Under the pieces are notes generated by a model. It worked only from the letters and a program-made list of their open reading frames with translations, was not told the DNA's origin and made no database searches. Positions 55,164 to 63,540 of a stretch of DNA of 64,000 nucleotides are shown piece after piece (within the stretch, counting starts at the first letter, position 1; each line of letters begins with the position of its first letter). The position numbers and the translations under genes were made by a program. Source of the DNA: Brevibacillus brevis NBRC 100599 (GTDB lineage: Bacteria; Bacillota; Bacilli; Brevibacillales; Brevibacillaceae); contig NC_012491.1 in assembly GCF_000010165.1 (NCBI RefSeq), forward strand, positions 5,766,001 through 5,830,000. The letters are read 5' to 3'.

Positions 55164-57965
55164 TTACACATCATTGGAATCCGTAGTTTGTTCTACCTCA
55201 GCCAGTCCACGCTCATCAAGCACGTAACGTCTACCTGTTTCTTTGTAACGCTCCGAATCATCTGATGAGAAGCGTTTGATCAGAAAGCGCGCTGGCTCCG
55301 CACCCTCTACAGCTACAGGCGGCTGGAATTCCAAGTCTTCACCATCTCGAACATGGATAACAACGATACGATCGTGATACTCAATAGACAGGTCTTCCCG
55401 TACTTCTTTTTTATTGACGTCAAGCGTAAAGGTCTGTCCGGACTTGTGTATCGTCACTTCAGGAAAGCTTTTGTCATCTTGTGCAATGATGTAATACAGG
55501 TAGTCCGCATTTTGATCCGGAGCATTGCGTAACCCTGGTTGTAATTCGTCATCTCCCTGTAGCAATCGCGTTACTTGGTCGATGACCTCTGGTATGGTCG
55601 GCAGCTTGGCGTGTTCGCCTTTCACGTAGTATCGTTTTTTCATATCCTTCTGGGCGTAATTGGCACTCATATACGGAACGGTACCGTCCCCAACGCCAGG
55701 ATCCAGAATCGGGGACCATTCGTTATAAAAAGAATCATAAAAGTAACCGAGCAGTGTTACTTGGCCGGTACCCACGATGGAATACTGTGGAACATTGATC
55801 GTTTTGTTATCCCACTTTTCATGCATCTGGCCGCCATGTCTGACGAGCGGCGCATAGTCGAGGCGAATATTTTTGTCCTTTAAAAAATCGTCATAGGTGT
55901 AGTACTGAATGTTACTCCTTTTCAGGAAGCCAACCGATTCAAAGTATTTTTTAGAGGGTAGTAGCTCGTAAACAGCAGGTGCATAGGAGGAAATCACTTT
56001 CCCTGTTTCCTCATCCAGCCAAGGGATTGAAAAATTGTATCCGTGCTTAAGAGCCTGATATGCCCGTGGAGAGCCAAGGAAGGGTGTGCCCATGTATACG
56101 ACACGATTCACTTTGCGCTGGTAGGACACATTGGATAGAAGTGTTTCTTTTACCAAGAGCCCACCCATGCTATGTGCCACCAAATGCACCTGGTTTGCCC
56201 CACTTGCCTTAAGTGCAGCATCGATTTTCTCTTTTAGAAGCTTGGCATTTTTGGTGCTGCTGTACCGCCAATCGTACGGTAGTGCAAATAAGGTGCGGTG
56301 CTTTTTGTATCCCGCCTTCTCCAGTTCCTTTACCATGCTGTAATACTGTTCAGTAAGTTCTTTTAAAAATGGTGCATAGGAAAGATATTCGATGGCGTAA
56401 AAATCATCCTTTTCCGGGTGGATCGTCGCATCACGGGCGACTGGCTGTACATCTATACTATTTGGCTTGATCGGCTCCAAAGAGAGTAGCCGGCGGTGTT
56501 TAGGATCATTAATACCAATGAGACTATCACCAAGTCCCAACCATATTTCCGATCTCTTTCCATTCTGCTCTACTTCGAGTCGGGATCCACCCACTCCCGG
56601 GATTAAAATAACCGGAATCGTTCTGTCTCCTATATAAAGACTGTACGAGTTAGCAGTAAAACCCGAGCGTTTGCTGGCCATAACCTTGACTATGTAGGTG
56701 CCAGGATAGGCATTGAAGATAATATGTTCATCCGAATTCTTCGCTTTCGCGGAACTAGCGACTACTTTTCCAGCCTCGTCGAGCAGAAATACGTCCATAT
56801 CCATTCCAGTAGGGATATCCTTGAGAGAGACCTCCACAGTAGAAGAGAGCGGAAAGGATAAGCTGTAAAAATCTACATCCGTCTTTGAATGAAGATTTCC
56901 TACGATCTTTCGGTTATATGCATCCAGCTTGTATGCCGCTTCCCTTGTGTCGTTCGGCTCGTATCCATCTGCCTTGCCGCCTCCTCCATGATCCGCGGAA
57001 AAATCAGCTCGCAAGCGGTAGTAGTAATTTTTCGAAAACGAGCCCTGCTTTCCAACTACCTTGATGTAGTACCATTTGTCTTTTTCCAGTGTCAGTCCCT
57101 CGATGAGCTCAGACTCATTTCCATGCTGCTCTGAACGGGCAAGCTCCCCTTCCCCCTCATCATACACATACAGATCGTAGTCTTCGTTTGCCGGAATATC
57201 TGTGAGGGAAATATTCATCTGTCCCTTTGTTGTTCCTCTGATTTTCCAAAAATCCACATCATCTTTGCTGCTAATCTTTCCATGACTGTCCTTTCCATCA
57301 AATAGCCAATCCGATTTGCTGCCCAAAGTATCATTCGGTTCTACCTCAAAGCGAACTTCTCTATTTCGCAGTTCCGCTTCTCCTGGCTTATTCTCGCTTG
57401 AAAAATGCGCATAAAATTCCTCTGCTAGCCGCGAAAGCTCTTCATCGGAGGCATCCTGATCCTGATCCTGTTTGTGTTCTGCCTCTTCTGCCGGAGCCTC
57501 GTTTTTGTTTTTGTCTTCGCCCTCTCGTTCGACCAACGTTAACGGCTCTTCCTGATCGGAACCCATTTCATCCCAAGGCGCCTTTTTGATTTTTATTATT
57601 TCTACGGTCGGCTCTATGTGTTCAGGTAACGATAACTCCCAGCTACGTAACGGCCCTTCCGCATCATCTATGGACATCGTTATCTGGATAGGGCTATCAT
57701 CCATAGGCATGACAGCGAGGGAAATCTGAGACTCCTCGTGAAAAGAACGGATTTTACTGACGCTGCCCTGACTGACAGAAAGCTCGACTTTATCCGGAGT
57801 ACCTGATAATTGTGCCTGAAAACGCACCTCTCCCTCGTCGATCCATGCCCACGCCTCCTCTACGAATATTTCCCGTTCTTTTGCCCAGCCCTGTTCCACT
57901 GTATTTCCCAAGCATAAAGCGAATAGGAGAAGCACACAAAGCAAGCGTCGCGTGATTATTCCCAC
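55164..57965 (-). CDS. Exported lipase/acyltransferase-like hydrolase (LCAT fold) with two PPC domains
   Basis: This is a 933-residue exported protein. A signal peptide occupies about residues 1-30 (GTG 57965 after GAGGGGG, giving VGIITRRLLCVLLLFALCLG); the frame to 58025 lacks a good site. An acidic, low-complexity linker follows near 130-200. Two pre-peptidase C-terminal (PPC) beta domains come next (about 205-325 and 330-450; FEVEPNDTLGS and DGYEPNDTREA). The alpha/beta-hydrolase domain starts at VILIPGVGGSRLEVEQNG, with nucleophile in HLVAHSMGGLL (about residue 605) and an acid region DGTVPYMS near 762. The fold is that of LCAT-like lipases or acyltransferases acting on lipid esters; the substrate is unknown. 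It follows the giant protein gene by 66 bases. Confidence 0.82.
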   Translation of the reverse strand: MGIITRRLLCVLLLFALCLGNTVEQGWAKEREIFVEEAWAWIDEGEVRFQAQLSGTPDKVELSVSQGSVSKIRSFHEESQISLAVMPMDDSPIQITMSIDDAEGPLRSWELSLPEHIEPTVEIIKIKKAPWDEMGSDQEEPLTLVEREGEDKNKNEAPAEEAEHKQDQDQDASDEELSRLAEEFYAHFSSENKPGEAELRNREVRFEVEPNDTLGSKSDWLFDGKDSHGKISSKDDVDFWKIRGTTKGQMNISLTDIPANEDYDLYVYDEGEGELARSEQHGNESELIEGLTLEKDKWYYIKVVGKQGSFSKNYYYRLRADFSADHGGGGKADGYEPNDTREAAYKLDAYNRKIVGNLHSKTDVDFYSLSFPLSSTVEVSLKDIPTGMDMDVFLLDEAGKVVASSAKAKNSDEHIIFNAYPGTYIVKVMASKRSGFTANSYSLYIGDRTIPVILIPGVGGSRLEVEQNGKRSEIWLGLGDSLIGINDPKHRRLLSLEPIKPNSIDVQPVARDATIHPEKDDFYAIEYLSYAPFLKELTEQYYSMVKELEKAGYKKHRTLFALPYDWRYSSTKNAKLLKEKIDAALKASGANQVHLVAHSMGGLLVKETLLSNVSYQRKVNRVVYMGTPFLGSPRAYQALKHGYNFSIPWLDEETGKVISSYAPAVYELLPSKKYFESVGFLKRSNIQYYTYDDFLKDKNIRLDYAPLVRHGGQMHEKWDNKTINVPQYSIVGTGQVTLLGYFYDSFYNEWSPILDPGVGDGTVPYMSANYAQKDMKKRYYVKGEHAKLPTIPEVIDQVTRLLQGDDELQPGLRNAPDQNADYLYYIIAQDDKSFPEVTIHKSGQTFTLDVNKKEVREDLSIEYHDRIVVIHVRDGEDLEFQPPVAVEGAEPARFLIKRFSSDDSERYKETGRRYVLDERGLAEVEQTTDSNDV

Positions 57966-58031
57966 AAAAATCCCCCTCATCCTTTTTCTAGCTTTACAGT
58001 AGAAAAAGACAGAGAGGGGGTGCAAATATTT

Positions 58032-61000
58032 TTACTGCGTCGTATGGTTGCGGATTCCTTGTCGTTCCCATGCATTTGCAATGATACGGAAGGGTAGCGC
58101 ATAATCTTTTATTTCGTGCCCTTGCCCAGAAGCTTTATTTTGATAAGGGAAGCCCTTGTTCACGTCAAAACGAAAGGAAACAGAGTAATAGACTGCGTAG
58201 CTCGCATCCTTTTGGAAGCCATGCTGTTTATCCCCCATCAAAGGCGTATCTACACCCACTTCACGAGCTCCTAGCTTGGAAGCGGAATAGGAAGGGCCTC
58301 TCCATAGCTGAGGACTCGCTTGTTGCAGGGCTAACAACGACTGTAACGGCGTTTGGCGTAAGCCTGTTTCTGAAATCCATGCCCGCGCAGCTGTCACGAC
58401 AGGAAACTGATTACTCACGGGATGGCGGTGTCGAGCCTGTAGCTCCACTTGTGTCAAGATGCGCTCTCCCGCGTAGTAATCATTTGGCTGGCTGTTTGGA
58501 TATCGGTCTCTGGTATGATACGCTTCCCATTCGGCCGTATGGCGAATCGAGCCTGTTGCATTCGGCTCAAAGACTTCAAAGGAGCGCTCTCCCCCTTTTA
58601 CCGTAATGGTATAGCGTCCTGCCATCGTTTTGGAGAGGTTCCGAGGCTCACACACCTCTTCATCTTCGTCGTTCATAGCGCAGCTCTCGTAGGACAGTTC
58701 AAAATCGACCTGATAATCCATCACGATGACAAAGCCGTTGATTTCAGCCTTGTATTTTTGCGATTGGAGTACTTGGCGCCAAGTCGTCTGTGTTGGGACC
58801 GTGGTTCCTGTATACACGACCTCTGAGCCTGTAGATGCACTGCTTACCTGCCATTGCATCGGGGCTCCCGGGCCTGTCAGCTTTAAATCAAGCTGTGGTG
58901 GCGTATAAACCGCCATGCTCTTGGCATCTGAAATCCACCCCGGATTGGCAGTGACAGTTACGTTTTTGATCGTGTCCCCGCTGACTGAACTCTCCAATTG
59001 CGCTTTAAATTGCGTGATTTTTTGATTGATCTCCTGTTCTGTTTTTTGGAAGCCTTCGTTTATTTTCGTCTGATCAATGACCACGCGAATCGTCGCAGGC
59101 TCACGTTCCCACACGCCATCTGCATGTAGCGGCAGTTTTTGTAGCTGTCTACCATCACTGTCATAAATCTCTAACCCAATTTCACCGCCATCAAAATCTC
59201 CTCCACCACCAGGCGGCTCCGGAACTTCTCCACCGACAATTTTCACTGGCCAAGCCGCACGATTGTCTGTCCAGATCGTCTCGTTTTCCGGCATGGATTT
59301 CCCAGGGTTGATATGGGCAATAAAATCCTCGGATTTTTGCGGATACTTCGTCGGAATCGTGATCTTACGCACCTCACCCGGCTTGAATTCATTCACGTCC
59401 AAGCGAGTTTCCTTTTCTGAGCTCGCCCAGCGAACAGCCAATTTCGTATCATGCGTTACTTTCCCGGCATTCTTCACGCTGAATGTAATCGTCGCATCGG
59501 TTCCTGCGGCTTGAGGGCTCTTCGGGTCAATTTGAAAGCTCGATTTCACAATCAGTAAATTCTCTCCATCCGGTTTTGGAACGCCTTTGCCGATTTGCAC
59601 AAAAAAATGACCGTCGCAGCCGTCACTCTGGGTCGAATAAAATTGCACCTTGTACAGTCCTTCTAAAAGAAGACCATTTTCGTCTCTCGGGAAATACACC
59701 CAGTGGCTATTTGTGGAGGTATTTGAGCTATCGAGTGCCTTTCCGTTTCGCTTTCTTTCCCAGGAGCCAGACGCAGGATCAAACCACCTCATCGAAAAGT
59801 GACTATCATCCGACAAAAACATCCGAAACCGATACTTGTCTGGAATCTCCTCTGCTGCCATTTCAATGGTTTCACCACGTTGAATATCCTTGCTCCACTT
59901 TTGGTTGTTTCGATCGATTTCTACTGACGCGAGAATATCCCAGCATTTTTGGTCGGATTCAATGGTGAATCGCACCTCACCCGTGCAGCCCGTCTCGGAC
60001 TCGAACAGCAGTACGATTTCATCGCCAACATCTACGCTTGCCGGCAACATGAGCCTGAATCGCTCGTCCACTGCAAGCTTGTCGGTTAACGCTGTTTTTC
60101 CTTCAGGGCTCTTCCAATACCAAGTACCAGATACCTTTGAGGAAAACGATAGATTAGTATCGTATTGATCTCCAGCCTTCGAAAAATACTTGATGTATAC
60201 GGGGTCTTTCAATGTAAATCCTGAGCTGACCGATCCATTCATGCCTTCACCTTCAGGAGAAAATGGCAGAGGTGGCTCGCTATGTACTAAAAATGAAACC
60301 TTTTTTTGATCAGCGATCGAGCAGGAAGCATCTTTTACCACAATCGTTATTTCCCAATTGCATTCAGGTCGCTCCCTCCACTTTGTCCCATCGAGGTTTA
60401 GCTTTAGTTTGTACGTTTTTCCTCGCTCGAATGGAAAATAGTACGGGTTATAAACATTTCCGAACGGAAGCTTTAAACTGGAGGAATCATAGGGTCCCCA
60501 TCTGCCATTGTCATTTTCCCTGACTGGCAAGGTATAAGTTTTTCCGTTTGGAAGGGATACATCCCACTTGAGCGATGCCTCCGAGCTATCTCCGTATTTG
60601 GTTGTGTATTTAGCCCGGAACGTAAGCGTATCGAACGGCATAATCTCAATGGTTTGACCGTTTCTTACTGCAGATGCCGACAGCGTAACGATGGGGCATG
60701 AGTCTTCGCCATCTGGCGACTCCACTCTAAAATATTTCTCCCAGCACTCTGTTCCATCATCACTGGTGTAGACGACTTTTACCCGTCCAGAGCTACCGAT
60801 GCTTCCTGTCCCGACTTTCCTGTTGCCATTCGCTCCAGGCTTCATGTCATAACCATTCATCGTGTATTTTCCTGGTTTATTGGCAGAGAGAGTGATATCT
60901 GCATTTTTTTCGACAGCAATATCCGAGCCGCCGCTGGCAACAGCATTGTGGTCTTTAATATCCTTGTCGCCAACGACTTGAATGTTCAGTTTGGTTTTTG

Positions 61001-62021
61001 TTGACCCGATTGAACATGCTGGACCTGGATCAGGCTTTTCGGGATCAGGCTTTTCCGGTGAGGTTACATCACCCACTGTGAATAGTGCTGTATAAGGTGT
61101 CGAAACGCTTATGCTGCTTGATCCTTGGCGGCTTCTTTGATGCAGGTCAGTGATGGTTAGCGATATTTCATACAGGCCTGGCTCGGTAGGCTTATAGTCG
61201 GTATTTTTAAAGGTCCACTTGTAGCCTGGGGGACTGCTTGTCTCGTTTACTTTGGGAACGGCAGTGCTTGGATCGTTGAATTTTTGATTAGACAAGATGC
61301 TCTTGTATCCACGTCCTGTTGTCTTGTTGATCACGCTTAAAGACCATACAAAAATGCCGCGGTCATAGTAAGAAAAGTCCGTGGCATTTGCATGGATCTC
61401 AACTGTTTCGTTGAGGTTGTATTTTGTTTTGTTGGTGGTTATGCTGCCGCTGGGTTGTGGGGTGGTTCGGAAGTGGCCTACCGAGATGTACCCGCCTTTG
61501 CCGTCTGGGACGAGGTTGTCTCCTTTGGTGTAGCCTGCGCCGCCTGAGGCGGAGGCTAGTTCTGCGAGGTTGTAGGCTTGGTACTCTTTGAAATCTCTTA
61601 TAGTACTACTAGAAACAGTTTTACTATAAACATTAGCAGTTCCCCCCAAGATATAATTGGGATTTCCACCAAACCGTTTGATCCAGTAGTTTGTTTCATT
61701 TTCGTCTACGAAGTACCATCCTCTGTCTGCTTTTTTGTTGATATCAGCGAATCCTAGTACTCTATTTCCATCAATGACCCTATCTACTTCAATTTGTGAT
61801 ACTGTTGCACCGAGTTCTCCATCTATTCCTGAGATCGCAAGAATGTCAAACTGATTTTTCGGTGCAAGCTCTTTTTGTGAATCTACAGTAGCAACACCAA
61901 TGCCGTGGTAGTTTGGTGTTGCACCTGCAAAATTTGAATAAATAGTAAGTAGCCCGCTTAAGAGACAAAAGGAGAGCACAGAAAAAATTAATTTCCTGTG
62001 CTTCATTATAAGTTTTATCAT
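58032..62021 (-). CDS. Giant exported multi-domain protein with paired cysteines
   Basis: This is a 1329-residue exported protein with a signal peptide near 1-34 ending FAGA. Residues 35-190 are a unique domain. A Pro/Asp/Glu-rich linker (SPEKPDPEKPDPGPA) leads to four Ig-like repeats of 110-125 residues, each holding two cysteines: 336/426, 442/554, 567/679, 693/802. A CARDB-like domain covers 823-930, a Gly-rich linker follows, and a fifth pair, 1114/1124, lies near the C-terminus. There is no SLH or LPXTG anchor. The start overlaps the SLH gene stop by one base (TAATG) with AAGGG nine bases upstream, so translation is coupled. No family is recognised. G+C drops sharply in its first 440 bases (see findings). 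Confidence 0.8.
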   Translation of the reverse strand: MIKLIMKHRKLIFSVLSFCLLSGLLTIYSNFAGATPNYHGIGVATVDSQKELAPKNQFDILAISGIDGELGATVSQIEVDRVIDGNRVLGFADINKKADRGWYFVDENETNYWIKRFGGNPNYILGGTANVYSKTVSSSTIRDFKEYQAYNLAELASASGGAGYTKGDNLVPDGKGGYISVGHFRTTPQPSGSITTNKTKYNLNETVEIHANATDFSYYDRGIFVWSLSVINKTTGRGYKSILSNQKFNDPSTAVPKVNETSSPPGYKWTFKNTDYKPTEPGLYEISLTITDLHQRSRQGSSSISVSTPYTALFTVGDVTSPEKPDPEKPDPGPACSIGSTKTKLNIQVVGDKDIKDHNAVASGGSDIAVEKNADITLSANKPGKYTMNGYDMKPGANGNRKVGTGSIGSSGRVKVVYTSDDGTECWEKYFRVESPDGEDSCPIVTLSASAVRNGQTIEIMPFDTLTFRAKYTTKYGDSSEASLKWDVSLPNGKTYTLPVRENDNGRWGPYDSSSLKLPFGNVYNPYYFPFERGKTYKLKLNLDGTKWRERPECNWEITIVVKDASCSIADQKKVSFLVHSEPPLPFSPEGEGMNGSVSSGFTLKDPVYIKYFSKAGDQYDTNLSFSSKVSGTWYWKSPEGKTALTDKLAVDERFRLMLPASVDVGDEIVLLFESETGCTGEVRFTIESDQKCWDILASVEIDRNNQKWSKDIQRGETIEMAAEEIPDKYRFRMFLSDDSHFSMRWFDPASGSWERKRNGKALDSSNTSTNSHWVYFPRDENGLLLEGLYKVQFYSTQSDGCDGHFFVQIGKGVPKPDGENLLIVKSSFQIDPKSPQAAGTDATITFSVKNAGKVTHDTKLAVRWASSEKETRLDVNEFKPGEVRKITIPTKYPQKSEDFIAHINPGKSMPENETIWTDNRAAWPVKIVGGEVPEPPGGGGDFDGGEIGLEIYDSDGRQLQKLPLHADGVWEREPATIRVVIDQTKINEGFQKTEQEINQKITQFKAQLESSVSGDTIKNVTVTANPGWISDAKSMAVYTPPQLDLKLTGPGAPMQWQVSSASTGSEVVYTGTTVPTQTTWRQVLQSQKYKAEINGFVIVMDYQVDFELSYESCAMNDEDEEVCEPRNLSKTMAGRYTITVKGGERSFEVFEPNATGSIRHTAEWEAYHTRDRYPNSQPNDYYAGERILTQVELQARHRHPVSNQFPVVTAARAWISETGLRQTPLQSLLALQQASPQLWRGPSYSASKLGAREVGVDTPLMGDKQHGFQKDASYAVYYSVSFRFDVNKGFPYQNKASGQGHEIKDYALPFRIIANAWERQGIRNHTTQ

Positions 62022-62920
62022 TATTTTGTACCCTTCACTTTATAAAATTTCCGCGTGTTATCAACTCTCTCAAAAGTAGGTAATTTGGGATACATAAAAG
62101 CACCAGCATCCGTTGAATCGTTATTATTTATTATTACTAAAGACATATAGTCTGCACCGTTTATTGAAATACTGAAGGATTCATTATTTAAAAAACCTTC
62201 TTTAACATTTTGTTTTGAGACAAACATCGCCCTTATCATAAAATCACCATCACCCTTAGGCACCTTCCCACTAATCTTCCCATTCACAACCTTCAAGCTC
62301 TTATGAAACTCATCCGCATATTTCGCCCCTTGCTCAAGCTGCCATTTATCCTTCCACAAATAACGCAAAATTTCCGCCGCTTCCCCTCGCGTCACAGGCA
62401 AATCCTCACGAAATTTAGGCTGACCACTAGGTGCTGGCTTCATCCATCCCCACGTGATAAGCGCCCCAGTATTGGTTAAATTGGGATTCTTTTCACCCCG
62501 AATCGGCTTCCACGCTGCATACACCAGCGCTGCCGTTTCTTCCTTCGTCAACAGCCTGTTCGGCTCTACCTTCACCCCCGCCAAAATCCCCGCCTTCTGC
62601 GCCTGCTCATAGCTCACCTTCGCCCAATGCCCTACCGGGAGCTCCGGAACGGGGGCTACCTCCTTCAATCCGCGAATCGCTCCTAAACTCGCGATAAACT
62701 GCCCTTGCGTGATTTGACTATTCGGATAAAAGTTCCCCTTGCTATCCAGCCATAAGTATTTCTTCTGTACACCGAAATCAATGGCTGCCTTTGCTGTATG
62801 TGAAGCGTAATCGTTCGCTGACGCAGCAGCCTGTACGGTTTGACTATTAGCTACTCCAGTAAGCCCTGCCACTGCGAGAACAGCTGCTAGTAGGTATGAC
62901 ATGATTGCACGTTTGTTCAT
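62021..62920 (-). CDS. S-layer-homology protein with a small unique C-terminal domain
   Basis: This is a 299-residue exported protein. The signal peptide is near 1-33 (MNKRAIMSYLLAAVLAVAGL), ending VQAAASA. Residues 35-210 hold three SLH-like repeats (YPNSQITQGQFIASLGAIRG; GILAGVKVEPNRLLTKEET; FREDLPVTRGEAAEILRYL), partly degenerate. Residues 215-299 are a beta-rich C-terminal domain without cysteine. ATG 62920 follows GAGGGGGG by seven bases; the frame to 62965 overlaps the thioredoxin gene. It probably anchors its neighbours' products to the cell-wall polymer. It is coupled to the giant protein gene (TAATG). Confidence 0.83.
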   Translation of the reverse strand: MNKRAIMSYLLAAVLAVAGLTGVANSQTVQAAASANDYASHTAKAAIDFGVQKKYLWLDSKGNFYPNSQITQGQFIASLGAIRGLKEVAPVPELPVGHWAKVSYEQAQKAGILAGVKVEPNRLLTKEETAALVYAAWKPIRGEKNPNLTNTGALITWGWMKPAPSGQPKFREDLPVTRGEAAEILRYLWKDKWQLEQGAKYADEFHKSLKVVNGKISGKVPKGDGDFMIRAMFVSKQNVKEGFLNNESFSISINGADYMSLVIINNNDSTDAGAFMYPKLPTFERVDNTRKFYKVKGTK

Positions 62921-62957
62921 GGAATGACCCCCCTCTTTACTGGACATTTTACCTATA

Positions 62958-63347
62958 TTATCCATTTTTAGAAAGAGTCTGATTTAGGTTCCTTTGCAAA
63001 AAGCTTCGCAACGTATTCTCGGGCACCGCCCCTTCCAGCTTGTCGATCACCTTACCTTGTTCGACGACAAAAACAGTGGGGGTTGCCTCTGCCCCGAGGC
63101 GCGACGCTTCATCTAGCTCTTTCTGCTCATGGATATCCAGTCGTTGGATCATTTCAGGTGGATACTCCTTCACGACTTTCTCAAATGTCGGGCCGAACTC
63201 CGTACAATATCCGCAGCTATCACTATAGACGTACACCACTTTTACTTCTTCTTGTGCACTGGCTGTACCCCACCACGCACTTATACCGACGGCAAGCATA
63301 ACAACACCGAGCAGGATCCACAGCCACCATTGCTTGCTTCTACTCAC
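62958..63347 (-). CDS. Membrane-anchored thioredoxin-like protein
   Basis: This is a 129-residue protein. One N-terminal transmembrane helix (about 6-28, WWLWILLGVVMLAVGISAWW) places a thioredoxin fold outside the membrane. The redox motif CGYC is at about residues 45-48 within YVYSDSCGYCTEFGPTFEK, and the cis-proline lies in EATPTVFVV near 90, so the active site is complete. An ATG at 63353 sits directly on its ribosome-binding sequence; GTG 63347 with GGGAG six bases upstream is better. It is the first gene of the surface cluster, 37 bases before the SLH gene. I infer thiol-disulfide exchange on the cysteine-paired giant protein. Confidence 0.85.
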   Translation of the reverse strand: MSRSKQWWLWILLGVVMLAVGISAWWGTASAQEEVKVVYVYSDSCGYCTEFGPTFEKVVKEYPPEMIQRLDIHEQKELDEASRLGAEATPTVFVVEQGKVIDKLEGAVPENTLRSFLQRNLNQTLSKNG

Positions 63348-63393
63348 GTCCATCTCCCTTTCGCGAATCAGAATGTTTCATAACGTATGCACT

Positions 63394-63399
63394 TGTCAA
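63394..63399 (-). promoter_or_regulatory. Possible -35 box of the surface cluster operon
   Basis: A perfect TTGACA on the minus strand lies 46 bases before the thioredoxin start. No convincing -10 box is seen at 16 to 18 bases, so an activator or other sigma factor may be needed. Confidence 0.35.
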
Positions 63400-63436
63400 A
63401 GAACGATGCCCGTATTATGCAGCTCCGAGCTGAGAC

Positions 63437-63516
63437 AAAAAAAGCCAGCCCCATTGGACTGGCTGACATGTATAAAAAAAAAAAGACGTACCACAACTCT
63501 TGCAAGTTCGTACGCC
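63437..63516 (-). terminator. Tandem terminators after ywgA
   Basis: The first hairpin (63484-63516, GGCGTACGAACT...AGTTGTGGTACGTC) is followed on the minus strand by 11 T. The second (AGCCAG/CTGGCT, about 63443-63464) is followed by seven T. They insulate the surface cluster from ywgA. Confidence 0.88.
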
Positions 63517-63540
63517 GTGCTTTTCCTCGTATGATGTTTC

